Source of the DNA: an uncultured Paraburkholderia sp.
GTDB taxonomy: Bacteria; Pseudomonadota; Gammaproteobacteria; Burkholderiales; Burkholderiaceae
Length of the DNA stretch: 64,000 nt
NCBI GenBank assembly: GCA_940746715.1
Contig: CALNWN010000005.1
Location: 1 to 64,000, forward strand
Direction: 5' to 3'
Shown: in pieces, positions 1 to 11,100 of the stretch
Position numbering within the stretch: position 1 is the first letter of the stretch
Layout of the letters: each line of letters begins with the position of its first letter
Program-made: the position numbers and the translations under genes
The notes under the pieces: generated by a model
Told to the model about the DNA's origin: nothing
The model's input: the letters and a program-made list of their open reading frames with translations, nothing else
Database searches by the model: none

Positions 1-23
1 TATGAGCTGGCGGTGTGAGCCGC

Positions 24-100
24 TTTCTTTGCCTACTTTCTTTGCGGCATGCAAGGAAAGTAAGTGCCGCCCCGCACAGGGGCAACGCCAATAGACCACC
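24..100. repeat. Extragenic palindromic repeat unit
   Basis: Two nested inverted repeats are visible. A 12-bp arm at 34-45 (tactttctttgc) is matched with one mismatch by 51-62. A perfect 5-bp stem, gcccc/ggggc, lies at 69-83 around gcaca. From memory, near-identical units are scattered between genes in Burkholderia-group genomes, so this is probably a family repeat and not a local regulator. The rest of 1-301 holds only the coxS ribosome binding site (aaggag at 288-293). Confidence 0.55.
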
Positions 101-301
101 GTGAACTCAAGGAAAGGCCAAGGGGGTAAAAAAACAGCCATCCAAAAAAACAAAAAACCCCTCATAGCGCCCCCGCCCAATTTGTGCTTTACCTTTTGGC
201 ACACTCATAAAAAAACCGCAGCACCCTAATCGGACCCACGAACAGGCAGGCTGAAGGCAGAACAGGAGCGGTCCGGTTTCCCCCCACAAGGAGACGACTT
301 C

Positions 302-844
<543 letters not shown>

Positions 845-854
845 GGAGCCGATC

Positions 855-3238
855 ATGAACGCACCCGACACGCCCAACCTGATCGGCGCTTCCGTCGAAC
901 GTAAGGAAGACTATCGATTTCTGACCGGCAACGGCCAGTACACCGACGACATCCTGCTACCCCAGCAGACCTACGCGGTATTTCTGCGCTCGCCGCACGC
1001 GCACGCCAGGATCAGCAGCATCGACACCACCGCGGCGAAGCAGTCGCCCGGCGTGGTCGCCATCTTCACCGGCAAGGACATGGCGGCGGAAAACGTGGGC
1101 GGCCTGCCGTGCGGCTGGCTCATCCACAGCACCGACGGCAAGCCGATGAACGAGCCGCCGCATCCGATCATCGCGCATACGAAAGTGCGGCACGTCGGCG
1201 ATCAGGTCGCGCTCGTCATTGCCGACTCGATCAAGGCCGCGAAAGACGCCGCCGAGCTGATCGAAGTCGACTACGACGTGCTGCCCGCCGTGGTCGACAC
1301 GGTGCACGCAGCCGACCCCGGCCAGCCGGCTGTGCACGACGAAGTGCCGGACAACGTCTGCTACAATTGGGGCCACGGCGACAAAGCGGCCACCGACGCC
1401 GCCTTCGCCAAAGCCGCGCACGTCACCACACTCGACATCGTCAACAACCGCCTCGTGCCGAACGCGATCGAACCGCGCGCGGTCAACGCGAGCTATTCGC
1501 CGCAGGACGACAGCTACACGCTCTACGTCGCGAATCAGAATCCGCACGTGGAGCGCCTGCTGATGGCTGCGTTCGTGCTGTCGTTGCCGGAGTCGAAGTT
1601 GCGCGTGATCGCGCCGGACGTCGGCGGCGGCTTCGGTTCGAAGATTTTTCTATACGCGGAAGACGTCGCGCTGACATGGGCGTCGAAGAAAATTCGCCGT
1701 CCGGTGAAGTGGACGGCCGAGCGCTCGGAAGCCTTTCTGTCAGACGCGCATGGCCGCGATTATGTGACGAAAGCTGAACTCGCGCTCGACGCCGACGGCA
1801 AGTTCCTCGGCATGCGCATTCACACTATCGCGAACATGGGCGCGTATCTGTCCACCTTCGCCTCCAGCGTGCCCACCATCCTGTACGCGACGCTGCTCGC
1901 CGGCCAGTATGCGACGCCCGCCATTTACGCGGAGGTGAAGGCCGTCTTCACGAACACGGTTCCCGTCGATGCCTATCGCGGCGCGGGCCGCCCCGAAGCG
2001 ACCTACGTGGTGGAGCGGCTCGTCGAAACGGCCGCGCGCGAGATGAAGATCGACCCGGCCGAGATTCGCCGCCGCAACTTCATCCGCGAATTTCCGTACG
2101 CGACACCGGTCGGCCTCACTTACGACACTGCCGACTATGAAACCATCCTCGCTCGCTCGAGCTCGCCGATGTGAAAGGCTTCGAAGCGCGCCGCCAGCAA
2201 TCGGAGAAGAACGGCAAGCGGCGCGGCCTCGGCTATTCCTGCTATATCGAGGCATGCGGGCTCGCACCGTCGAACATTGCCGGCGCGCTCGGCGCACGCG
2301 CGAGTCTCTTCGAGGTCGGGCAGATCCGCGTGCATCCGACCGGCTCCGTCACCGTGTTCACCGGCTCGCACAGTCACGGCCAGGGACACGAAACGACCTT
2401 TGCGCAAGTGGTCGCGGACCGGCTCGGCATTCCGCTCGAAAGCGTCGAGATCGTGCACGGCGACACCGGGCGCATTCCGTTCGACATGGGCACGTATGGC
2501 TCGCGCTCCATCGCGGTCGGCGGCTCGGCGATCATGAAAGCGCTCGACAAGATCGAAGCCAAGGCGAGGAAGATCGCCGCGCATCTGCTCGAAGCGGCTG
2601 CGGAAGACATCGAGTTCAAAGACGGCGTGTTCCGCGTGGCCGGCACCGATCGCACGAAGGCCTTCGCCGAAATTTCGCTCGCGGCCTATGTGCCGAACAA
2701 CTATCCGCTCGAAGTGCTGGAGCCGGGCCTCGAAGAAAGCGCGTTCTACGACCCGAGCAACTTCACGTATCCGTCGGGCGCGTACATCTGCGAGATCGAG
2801 GTCGATCCGGACACGGGCGTGTGCCAGATCCAGCAGTTCACAGCCGTGGACGATTTCGGCAACGTGATCAACCCGATGATCGTCGAAGGCCAGGTGCACG
2901 GCGGCCTCGCGCAAGGCATCGGCCAGGCCATGCTGGAGCGCTGTGTGTACGACAAGGAAAGCGGGCAGTTGCTGTCCGGCTCGTATATGGATTACGCGAT
3001 GCCGCACGCGTCGGACTTGCCGAACTTCACCGTGGAGACCGCGAAGGGCACGCCGTGCACGCACAATCCGCTTGGCGTCAAAGGTTGCGGCGAAGCGGGC
3101 GCGATCGGCTCGCCGCCGGCCGTGATCAACGCGATCATCGACGCGCTCGCGCCACTCGGCGTGACCGACCTGCAGATGCCCGCCACGCCGCATCGCGTGT
3201 GGTCGGCCATTCGCATGGCAAAGCAGGCAGCCCTTTGA
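855..3238 (+). pseudogene. coxL: CO dehydrogenase-type large Mo-pterin subunit, form II (frameshifted)
   Basis: This is the catalytic molybdopterin-cytosine-dinucleotide subunit, about 795 aa if repaired. The active-site loop reads AYRGAGR (residues 373-379). That is the form II signature, not AYxCSFR of proven CO dehydrogenases, so the true substrate may be another aldehyde or N-heterocycle. The QGHE motif (about nt 2389) and the C-terminal GEAGAIGSP motif carrying the active-site Glu are present. The frame changes from the first segment (to the stop at 2172-2174) to a second one at about 2147-2156. The local sequence ctcgctcgctcgag looks like a family sequence that has lost 1 or 4 nt from a CG-rich run. 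The ATG at 855 follows gaggag. As written the protein ends in the middle of its Mo-binding half. Confidence 0.85.
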
Positions 3239-3260
3239 GATCCTGAGCGGAGCATTCGAC

Positions 3261-3963
3261 ATGTATTCATTCGAGTATCAACGCGCGACGGACCCGCAAG
3301 CGGCCGCCGCAGCCATTGCCGCCGACAGCGACGCGAAGTTTCTCGCGGGCGGACAGAGCCTCTTGCCGACCATGCGGCTGCGACTTGCGCAGCCGTCGCA
3401 ATTGATCGACGTGACGAGCATTCCCGCGCTGAAGTCGATCACCGTCGACGCCGGCATGGTGAAGATCGGCGCCGCCGTTTGTCACGCGGATGTCGCGGAG
3501 CACGCCGAATTGCGGCGCGTGCTGCCGGCGCTCGCGGATCTCGCCGCGCACATCGGCGACCGCCAGGTGCGCGCTCGGCACGCTGGGCGGCTCGCTCGCC
3601 AACAACGATCCGGCCGCCTGCTACCCGGCCGCGTCGATGGGGCTCGACGCCACCATCGTCACGCAACGCCGGCGCATTTCATCCAGCGACTTCTTCGTGG
3701 GCATGTACGAGACCGCGCTGGAACCGGACGAGCTGATCGTCGCCGTCGAATTTCCGGTGCCCGAGCGCGCGGCGTATGAGAAATTCCGCAACCCCGCCTC
3801 GCACTTCGCGCTCGTCGGCGTGTTCGTGGCGAAGTTCGCCAGCGGCGTGCGCGTGGCGGTGACGGGCGCGAATCTGAACGACGACATGCACGCGAGCGCC
3901 GAGTATCGCGCGCATCTGATTCCGGTACTCGCGGCGCGCGCCGTGGCGAGGGCAAATAGTTAG
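3261..3963 (+). pseudogene. coxM: CO dehydrogenase-type medium FAD subunit (frameshifted)
   Basis: This is the FAD-binding subunit that passes electrons from the iron-sulfur subunit to the respiratory chain. The N-terminal FAD motif AGGQSLLP (about residues 30-37) and the second motif [11 protein letters not shown] are visible. The second motif is in a different reading frame from the first. The break lies at 3570-3574, where gtgcgcgctcggc is best explained by loss of two bases from a longer CGCGCG run. The C-terminal CODH flavoprotein domain is short: the repaired protein is about 235 aa against the usual 260-290, so the 3' end may also be damaged. It starts 22 nt after coxL, giving the order S-L-M typical of form II clusters. 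Confidence 0.82.
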
Positions 3964-4058
3964 CCATCCTTTGTATAGACAGCCGGCGCGAGCCTGCACG
4001 CTCGCGCCGGCTGCATTCGCTCAAGCGCATCGCTGAGCGCGCGGATCCTAGGAACGCC

Positions 4059-4944
4059 ATGCATCCCGCTTCCATCGACGACACCCTCGCGCAACTCGCC
4101 GCGCAAGACTACTTTGCGAGCCGCGAATTGGCGACGGCGTTGTATCTCGCGCTTCGCATGGAGCGTCCGCTGTTCGTCGAAGGCGAGCCTGGCGTCGGCA
4201 AGACGGAACTCGCCAAAGCGACGGCGGGCATGCTCGGCACGACAATGCTGCGGCTGCAATGCTATGAGGGCCTCGACACCGCGAGTGCGCTGTACGAGTG
4301 GGACTACCCGCGCCAGATCATGGCGCTGCGTCTTGCCGAAGCCGCAGGCGAGCGGCCCGATAACGACACCCTGTATCGCGGCGAATTCCTGCTCAAGCGC
4401 CCGCTGCTGCAAGCGTTGATGCCCGACGAAAATCATCCGGGCGCGCGGCGCGTGCTGCTGATCGACGAAATCGACCGCGCGGACGAACCGTTCGAAGCGT
4501 TTCTGCTCGAACTGCTGTCCGACTTCCAGGTGTCCATTCCCGAGTACGGCACAGTGCGCGCGGCGCAACCGTCGCTCGTCGTGATGACGTCCAACCGCAC
4601 GCGCGAAGTACACGACGCGTTGAAGCGCCGCTGCCTGTATCAATGGATCGGTTATCCGGACCGCGATCGCGAGCTTCAGATCGTGGCGGCGCGCGCCTCA
4701 CACATCGGCGGAATTGCAGCGGCGCGCGGTCGATTTCGTGCATCGGCTGCGCGGCATCGACCTCTTCAAGGCGCCGGGCATCGCCGAAACGATCGACTGG
4801 TGCCGCGCGCTGGAAGCGCTTTCGGTGACGGAACTCGATCCGCAGTCGGTGCAGAACACGCTCGGCGTGCTGCTCAAGTATCAGGACGATCTGGCCCGGG
4901 TCGACGCGGCGCAGATCGCAGCATGCCTCGCCGCGCCGGGATAG
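4059..4944 (+). pseudogene. coxD: MoxR-family AAA+ ATPase of the cox cluster (frameshifted)
   Basis: This is a MoxR/CoxD-type AAA+ chaperone ATPase that, with the VWA protein downstream, matures the Mo/Cu or Mo active site of the hydroxylase. Walker A GEPGVGKTE is at residues 42-50, Walker B VLLIDEID at about 132-139, sensor-1 TSN and the arginine-finger region RRCLY at about 190. A frame change at about 4690-4705, in the GC-rich stretch gcggcgcgcgcc, separates the ATPase core from the C-terminal lid (residues 215-295, ending at the TAG at 4942-4944). It is preceded by a 95-nt gap after coxM with no obvious promoter, and the VWA gene begins 5 nt downstream. Confidence 0.8.
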
Positions 4945-4949
4945 CGAGC

Positions 4950-6170
4950 ATGACGACGCCGACTCGCGGTGAAGGCTCGAACGACGGCGAGGCCACGCGC
5001 GCTGAAAGCGCGACAGCCGCGATGAACGCCGCCGCCGCGCCGCTCGAAACCGACACGCCCACGCTCGCCCGCAACGTCGTGCATTTCGTGCGCCGTGCTG
5101 CGGGGCGCGGGCCTGCCCATGTCGCCCGCCCATGCGGTCGACGCGCTCGCCGCCTTCGCGCTTTTCTGGCGCGATCCGGACTGGGAAGGCAAGCTGCGCG
5201 CGCTGCTTCTGCCGAAGGTCCGCGACGGCCTGCCGCCGCCGAAACGCAACAACCGTCTCGCGGACGCGCTCGCGGTCCGCGCGCCGCCTTCGCCGCACAC
5301 GCGCAAGCCGCAGGAAACCGAGCAGCAGGAATTGCGCGCGCATCTCACGTTCAGCGCGGAAGAGCGGCTGCGTCATCGCGACTTCGACACCCTTTCCGCC
5401 GACGAATGGCGCACGCTGCGGCATCTGATTCGCGCCCAGCGTCTGCCGCTTGCGACGGAACCGACGCGGCGTCTGAAGGCCGCGTCGCACGGCACGCATG
5501 CGGACTTGCGCGCGAGCGCGCGACAAGCCGTGCGCGCGGGCGGCGACTGGACCGTGTGGAAATATCGCGCGGCGGTGGAGCGCAAGCCGCCGCTCGTGCT
5601 GCTCGACATCCCCGGCTCGATGAGCAGTTATTCGCGCGCCGTGCTGTACTTCTGCCATGCGCTCGTGCAGTCGCGCGAACGTCTGCAGGTGTTTCTGTTC
5701 GGCACGCGGCTTACCAACGCGACGCGCGCGCTGCGCGAGCGCGACCCCGACGTGGCCATTGCGGCGCTCACCGAGCAGGTTGTCGACTGGTCGGGCGGCA
5801 CGCGCATCGGCGCGGCGCTCGCGGAATTCAACCGACGCTGGGCGCGCCGCGTGCTCGCCGGGCGCGCCACCGTCCTGCTCGTGACCGATGGCCTCGACCA
5901 CGAAGCGATCGACGTGCTCGACACCGAAATGGCGCGCTTGCGCCGCTTCGCGCATCGAATCGTATGGCTCAATCCGCTGCTGCGTTTCAGCGGCTTTTCT
6001 CCGAAGGCGCGCGGCGTGCAGGCGATCCTGCCATATGTTGACGCGCATCGCCCGGTTCATAATCTGGAGAGCCTCGCCGCGTTCGGGCACGAGACCTCGC
6101 GCAACTTACGCGCGCGCCGCGCCCGGGCGTTCTCGCCACGCCAACCGCAGGAGCAAGTTCATGGAACTGA
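4950..6170 (+). pseudogene. coxE: CoxE-type VWA domain protein (frameshifted)
   Basis: This is a von Willebrand factor A-domain protein of the CoxE family, partner of the MoxR ATPase in cofactor assembly. The N-terminus (MTTPTRG) is in one frame. The main body, from about 5093 (VLRGAGLPMSP) to the VWA domain, is in another: one extra base or two missing near ttcgtgcgccgtgctg. The MIDAS loop reads DIPGSMS at about 5608-5628, where the family has DxSxS, so the first serine is proline here. The C-terminal motif PVHNLESLAA is present at 6052-6081. A third frame change after it would let the gene end at 6170, overlapping coxG by 10 nt. Without that change the frame runs on to 6597. The end coordinate is therefore inferred. 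Confidence 0.7.
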
Positions 6171-6769
6171 CCGAAACTCATACGCTGCCGGTTTCCCAGC
6201 AACGCACGTGGGAGGCGCTGAACGACACGGAGATTTTGCGCGGCTGCATTCCGGGCTGCGAAAGCATCGACCCGGACGGCGAGAATGCCTACCTCGTCGC
6301 GCTCAGCGCCGCGGTCGGCCCGGTCAAGGCGCGCTTCAAGGGACGCATGCAACTCACCGATATCGACGCGCCGAACGCGTACAACATCGTGTTCGAAGGC
6401 CAGGGCGGCGCAGCCGGCTTCGCCAAGGGCAGCGCGCGCGTCACGCTCGAAGCCGACGGCGACGCGGCGACAAAACTCAGCTACACGGCGAGCGCGCAGG
6501 TCGGCGGCAAGCTGGCGCAAATCGGCTCGCGGCTCGTGGACGGCGCGGCGCGCAAGATCGCCGGGGAATTCTTCAAGCGCTTCGGCGCGCAGCTTAGTGG
6601 CCAAAACGCGGGTCCCGCCGAGTCTGATACCGCCGGCGACGGCGCGGACACTGCAGCCGCCGACGCCACGGGGCACAATACCGCATCGGCCGGGACCGCG
6701 GACGGCGAGCCCGGCGGCGGTGCAACGAAGAGGAAGAAATCATGGACAGCGTGGATCTCGAAGTCCTGA
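6161..6769 (+). CDS. coxG: CoxG-type SRPBCC protein
   Basis: This is a carbon monoxide dehydrogenase subunit G family protein of 202 aa. The SRPBCC-fold domain occupies residues 1-150 (start MELTETHTLPVSQQRTWEAL, with the conserved CIPGCESI loop at about 28-35). It is followed by a Gly/Ala/Asp-rich linker and a short basic C-terminus (KRKKSW). In studied cox systems CoxG helps to anchor or recruit the hydroxylase to the membrane. The ATG follows a weak gagcaag site, and the gene overlaps the end of the VWA gene. Its 3' end overlaps the XdhC-type gene by 28 nt, which suggests translational coupling. It is one of the few intact genes in this operon. Confidence 0.85.
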   Translation: MELTETHTLPVSQQRTWEALNDTEILRGCIPGCESIDPDGENAYLVALSAAVGPVKARFKGRMQLTDIDAPNAYNIVFEGQGGAAGFAKGSARVTLEADGDAATKLSYTASAQVGGKLAQIGSRLVDGAARKIAGEFFKRFGAQLSGQNAGPAESDTAGDGADTAAADATGHNTASAGTADGEPGGGATKRKKSWTAWISKS

Positions 6770-7750
6770 AGTCCAGCGCACGTTGGCTTGACGAAGGACA
6801 TCGCGCGCTACTGGTGACGGTGGTCAAGACGTGGGGCTCGTCGCCGCGGCCCGAGGGCGCGATGCTCGCGGTGCGCGACGACGGACTCGTGGTCGGCTCG
6901 GTTTCGGGCGGCTGCATTGAAGACGATCATTGATCGCGTGCGGCAGAGGGGCATCGAGCAGACGCATCCCGAAGCGGTGAAGTACGGCATCACGGCAGAA
7001 GAAGCGCATCGCTTCAGACTGCCTTGCGGCGGCACGATCCAACTGGTGCCCGAACCGTTGACGCACGCCGAACTCCGCCATGCGGTCGAAGAAGGACGGC
7101 TCGTCGCGCGCGAACTCGACATGCGCTCGGGCGAGGCGCGGCTCGGCAAGGCGCTGGCCACCGACGGCGTGGATTTCGACGGCGAGCGCCTTTTGACGAT
7201 TCACGGTCCGCGTTACCGGATGCTCGTGATCGGCGCGGGACAGTTGTCGCGCTATTTGTGCAACATCGCCGTGGGGCTCGACTATCAGGTGACGGTTTGC
7301 GACCCGCGCGAGGAGTACACGGAAGAGTGGAACATCTCCGGCACGAAGATCGTGCGAACCATGCCGGACGACACCGTGCTCGACATGAAGCTCGACGAAC
7401 GCTGCGCGGTGATCGCGCTCACGCACGACCCCAAGCTCGACGACCTGGCCTTGATGGAAGCGCTGAAGACGCCGGCGTTCTATGTCGGCGCGCTGGGTTC
7501 GCGGCGCAATAACCAAGCGCGCCGCGAGCGGCTCAAGGAATTCGATCTGAGCGAAACCGAGCTGGCCCGGTTGCATGGGCCCGTGGGCATTTATATCGGC
7601 AGCCGCACGCCGCCCGAAATTGCCGTGTCGATTCTCGCGGAAGTGACGGCGGCTAAAAACGGGGTGTCGCTGCCCACGCTGCTTCAGGTGGAAGGCGCAA
7701 AGGCCGCGCGGGAGATCGCGGCGTCGGGCGGGGCGGCTTGCAGCCCGTAG
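6742..7750 (+). pseudogene. XdhC/CoxF-type molybdenum-cofactor maturation protein (frameshifted)
   Basis: This XdhC-family protein (about 336 aa if repaired) binds molybdenum cofactor and promotes its sulfuration and insertion into xanthine-dehydrogenase-type enzymes. The XdhC domain includes GSSPRPEGAML and SGGCIEDD. The C-terminal Rossmann domain carries VIGAGQLSRYL (about nt 7228-7260), CDPREEY and YVGALGSRRN. The frame changes at about 6925-6930 just after GGCIEDD, where two bases seem missing before ATTGATCGC. The first frame runs into a TGA at 6931-6933. It closes the cox operon and is convergent with the PepSY gene, about 55 nt away with no clear terminator. Confidence 0.83.
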
Positions 7751-7805
7751 GGGCGTCGCGTCCGAGCGCTCGCCGCAGCGGCGCGCACTCGAGGCGCACC
7801 CAAGC

Positions 7806-8552
7806 TCACATCAGGCCGCACACCACGGCGGCGACGATCGATCCGCCCACCAGCACGACGCCCACCACGCGGCGCTTGTTCAGCTCGGTCCACAACAGCA
7901 CGCCCGTCAGCGAAAGCAGAATCAGCGAGCCCGCGATCGTGTCGACCAGCAGCATCCAGCCGATGCTCAAGCCGACGCCCTTGTGCAGGTTCGTCATGGT
8001 CGCGAGGAAGGAGTTTTGCGTGCGTTTTACCGCGACGAAACCGTTGCCGACCCAGTACTCGGCTTGCACGTTCTGCGTCGGCGCGGTGAACGCCACCTGC
8101 CAGAATTCCGGCTGAACCGTGCTGCGGTCGCCCCACGCGACGGGATGCGCCGGCTCGCGTTTCATTCTGCCAGGCTTGCCGTCTATTTTCAGCTCGCCTT
8201 TGAGTCACTTCGCCATGTCCATCGGCGAATGGAACGGCTTGTCGGGCACGGCCATCTGCAATTCTTCGACCTGCGGCTGGCCCGTCGGCACCTTCATCGG
8301 ACCGGCGCGATGGTTCAGCAGGAAGCCGGTCGCGCCGAACATCAGTCCGAGCACCGCGCCCCGCAGGCCGACCCATCCATGCACCTTGCGCAGCCATTTG
8401 ATGAAGTTCGCGCGCCGCGAACGCTGACGCCGCACCGCCTGCTCGGCGCCGTCCATCAAATGACGGCCGGGCGGCTCGTCGTGGACGACGTAGCGCGAGG
8501 TGCCGTCGGCAGCAGGTTTCATATCGATCGATTCAGGCGCGTTCACATCCAT
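7806..8552 (-). pseudogene. PepSY-associated membrane protein (internal stop)
   Basis: This is a PepSY-associated transmembrane protein of the kind found with siderophore receptors and iron reductases. Membrane segments are visible near the N-terminus (GAVLGLMFGATGFLLNH) and twice near the C-terminus (GWMLLVDTIAGSLILLSLTG, VVGVVLVGGSIVAAVV). A TGA at 8205-8207 interrupts the frame. The sequence on both sides stays in one frame and reads as one protein of about 248 aa, so a single substitution is the simplest cause, with TGG (Trp) the likeliest ancestor. The start at 8552 has a ccggagc site; 8606 is an alternative. A probable Fur operator lies about 190 nt upstream of 8552. Confidence 0.72.
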
Positions 8553-8742
8553 GCTCCGGTGCAGCAGGTTAAGCCGCCGCCCGCGCACAGACGGGCGCGC
8601 GCTCACTAACCGGCAGCGGACGAATTCGAAAAAAGGAAAGCGGACGGCCCCGGCCAGCGGCGCGGAGCCCTTCCGTTGAGAGGCTGGCTGGCAGTCACAG
8701 AGGAGGAGACATGTGACAGGAAGCTGGCGATGCCCTTCAATT

Positions 8743-8761
8743 GAGAATGGCTATCATTACA
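8743..8761. promoter_or_regulatory. Probable Fur box
   Basis: The 19-mer gagaatggctatcattaca matches 13 of 19 positions of the classical Fur consensus (GATAATGATAATCATTATC), including the conserved outer halves GA-AATG and ATCATTA. It lies between the PepSY gene (leftward) and the 3' end of the kinase gene, so the PepSY gene is the only plausible target. This fits the iron-related roles of that family. The rest of 8607-8806 shows nothing else I can support. Confidence 0.5.
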
Positions 8762-8806
8762 CAATTGGCGGGTTTGCTCAATCACGGTGGCGCGGTGGAC
8801 GCACCT

Positions 8807-10337
8807 TCACACCGGCCAGAGCGGCCCTTCCTGCATCGCGCCGAGCTGCTCGCGCATTTCGAGGATGCGGTCTTCCCAGTACCGCTGCGTATTAAACCAG
8901 GGAAACGCCGCCGGAAACGCGGGGTCGTCCCAGCGGCGCGCGAGCCACGCCTGGTAATGAATCAGCCGCAGCGTGCGCAGCGCTTCGATGAGATGCAGTT
9001 CGCGCGGCTCGAAGTCGCAGAAGTCTTCGTAACCGGCGAGCAGATCGGCGAGCGCACGCGACGCCTCGGCCCGCCCACCCGGCAGCAGCAGCCACAGATC
9101 CTGCACGGCCGGGCCCATGCGGCTGTCGTCGAAGTCGACGAAATGCGGGCCCGCGTCCGTCCACAACACATTGCTCGGATGACAGTCGCCGTGCATCCGC
9201 AGCAGGCGGATTTCGCCGGCGCGCTCGAATGCGCGCTCGACTCCTTCCAGCGCCAGATTGACGACGGTTTCCCACGCGCCGCGCACGTCGTCGGGAACGA
9301 AGCAGTGCGCGAGCAGGAAATCGCGCGGCTCATAGCCGAAAGTCTGAATGTCGAGCGCAGGACGCTCCGTGTAGTTCTGCGTCTGCCCGACCGCATGAAT
9401 CCGGCCGATAAAGCGTCCGAGCCACTCGAGCGTATCGCGGCGATCCAGGTCGGGCGCGCGTCCGCCGCGGCGCTCGAAGATCGAAAAGCGAAATGAGATG
9501 CAGTTCGCGCGGCTCGAAGTCGCAGAAGTCTTCGTAACCGGCGAGCAGATCGGCGAGCGCACGCGACGCCTCGGCCCGCCCACCCGGCAGCAGCAGCCAC
9601 AGATCCTGCACGGCCGGGCCCATGCGGCTGTCGTCGAAGTCGACGAAATGCGGGCCCGCGTCCGTCCACAACACATTGCTCGGATGACAGTCGCCGTGCA
9701 TCCGCAGCAGGCGGATTTCGCCGGCGCGCTCGAATGCGCGCTCGACTCCTTCCAGCGCCAGATTGACGACGGTTTCCCACGCGCCGCGCACGTCGTCGGG
9801 AACGAAGCAGTGCGCGAGCAGGAAATCGCGCGGCTCATAGCCGAAAGTCTGAATGTCGAGCGCAGGACGCTCCGTGTAGTTCTGCGTCTGCCCGACCGCA
9901 TGAATCCGGCCGATAAAGCGTCCGAGCCACTCGAGCGTATCGCGGCGATCCAGGTCGGGCGCGCGTCCGCCGCGGCGCTCGAAGATCGAAAAGCGAAACC
10001 CGTCGAAGCTATGCAGCGTGCGGCCCTCGAAGACGCGCGCCGGCACCGCGGGAATTTCGCGCGCGGCCAGTTCGGCGACGAACGCATGTTCCTCGAGGAT
10101 GGCGACGTCGCTCCAGCGCTCCGGGCGATAGAACTTCGCGACGACGGGCGGCCCGTCTTCGATGCCCACCTGATACACGCGATTTTCGTAGCTGTTGAGC
10201 GGCAGCATGCGCCCGTCGGTGCGTACGCCGACGGTGGCCAGCACGCTGTCCAGCGCGTCGAGCACGATTTCCGGCTGGAGCCGGGCGAAAGGCACGGCGC
10301 GCGCGGCGCCGTCCTGTGGATCGAGAATGTCGTTCAT
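8807..10337 (-). pseudogene. srkA: SrkA/RdoA-type stress-response kinase (disrupted by 505-bp tandem duplication)
   Basis: This is an APH-fold Ser/Thr protein kinase (SrkA, formerly YihE/RdoA) linked to envelope and oxidative stress. The gene starts at the ATG at 10337. The catalytic loop HGDCHPSNVLW and Mg-binding DFDDSRMG are intact. A perfect direct repeat of 505 bp (8989-9493 and 9494-9998) covers the kinase core. Because 505 is not a multiple of three, translation leaves the frame after FEPRELHLI and stops at 9330, giving 335 aa with a foreign tail of 40-odd residues. The left copy continues in another frame to the true C-terminus (GPLWPV, stop 8807-8809). Collapsing one copy would restore one uninterrupted kinase of about 341 aa. 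Confidence 0.85.
8989..9998. repeat. 505-bp perfect tandem duplication
   Basis: Unit one is 8989-9493 and unit two 9494-9998. Both begin tgagatgcagttcg and end gatcgaaaagcgaaa. I see no difference between the copies in the translated or raw sequence that I compared. Homology at the breakpoints is limited to a single shared base, so it does not look like recombination between pre-existing repeats. It lies wholly inside the kinase gene. Confidence 0.9.
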
Positions 10338-10436
10338 GCCCGCATTGTGCGCCGCGCCGCCGTCAAAGACGAGTGCGGCGCAACCTGCGGCGCGCGTCCC
10401 TGAGACAAACAGCCGACGCGCGAAACCACAACCGCC

Positions 10437-10647
10437 TTAATGCATTTGCGCGCTTGACGGACGCACGAGTTCGCCGGTGTCGATCAGGTCTTCGAGGAAA
10501 AAGGGTTCGGTGTTCAGTTGCGGCAAAGCGCCGGGCTCACCAGTATACCACGCCACCATGGCCATGTCGCCGAGAATGCGCATGACGATTCCGCGCGCCT
10601 TGCGGCACGGCGATATGCACCGATCGGACAATGGAACCGATTTGCAT
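10437..10647 (-). pseudogene. Small conserved-looking protein (probable frameshift)
   Basis: Two overlapping frames together give a plausible protein of about 70 aa. It starts MQIGSIVRSVHIAVPQGAR at 10647 behind a ggggaaac site, then shifts near 10592 into GIVMRILGDMAMVAWYTGEP and ends FLEDLIDTGELVRPSSAQMH, with the stop at 10437-10439. The join lies in ggcgcgcgg, again compatible with two bases lost from a GC run. As it stands, only a 64-aa ORF from 10631 is open. I do not recognise a domain. The region 10648-11100 upstream holds no other supported feature. Confidence 0.45.
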
Positions 10648-11100
10648 GATGTTTCCCCGTTCTCCCATAGCCGGCTTTATGGATTCGTGCCGGTCAAGGT
10701 GATGATAAAAGCGCCGCTTCGCGGTAACGTTGCGTACGCACCCAGACTGCTGCGCGTGAATACGCGTGAGAGCTACGAGTCATTGTTCCCGTTTTGCGGG
10801 GCCCTTTGAAAGCCCGAAGTGAAGGCGTTTCGCCCGTCGTTTCGGCTGATTCGTCGCGACGCGCGGCATCGCAACGAGACCATCATAAACCCTGCTGGCC
10901 GCAGATATCAAAACAAGGAGCCTCGGCCGGGCTAGCGCCGCTCAGCCACGCGTGGTGCTGATTTTCAGCGTATCCTTAACTGCTATGCATGCGCGGCGCC
11001 AGCGCGAAGCTTCGTGGATGTCCGCAGCGGACGGATACTTCGCTCGTGCTTCGGCTCTGAGCCGCGTGCGCCCTGCCTATTCCGCTTTTTCTTCCTTGAC

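Noticed and set aside
4393..6090. Minus-strand frame of 565 codons across coxD/coxE
   Set aside because: The plus-strand frames show clear AAA+ and VWA motifs; this one shows none.
8205..8207. Selenocysteine readthrough at the TGA in the PepSY gene
   Set aside because: No SECIS-like hairpin follows, the family has no selenoprotein members that I know of, and a Trp-to-stop change explains it.
8700..8716. Ribosome binding site plus ATG-TGA minimal ORF on the plus strand
   Set aside because: A strong gaggaggag is followed by atgtga, but no coding frame follows. Probably chance.
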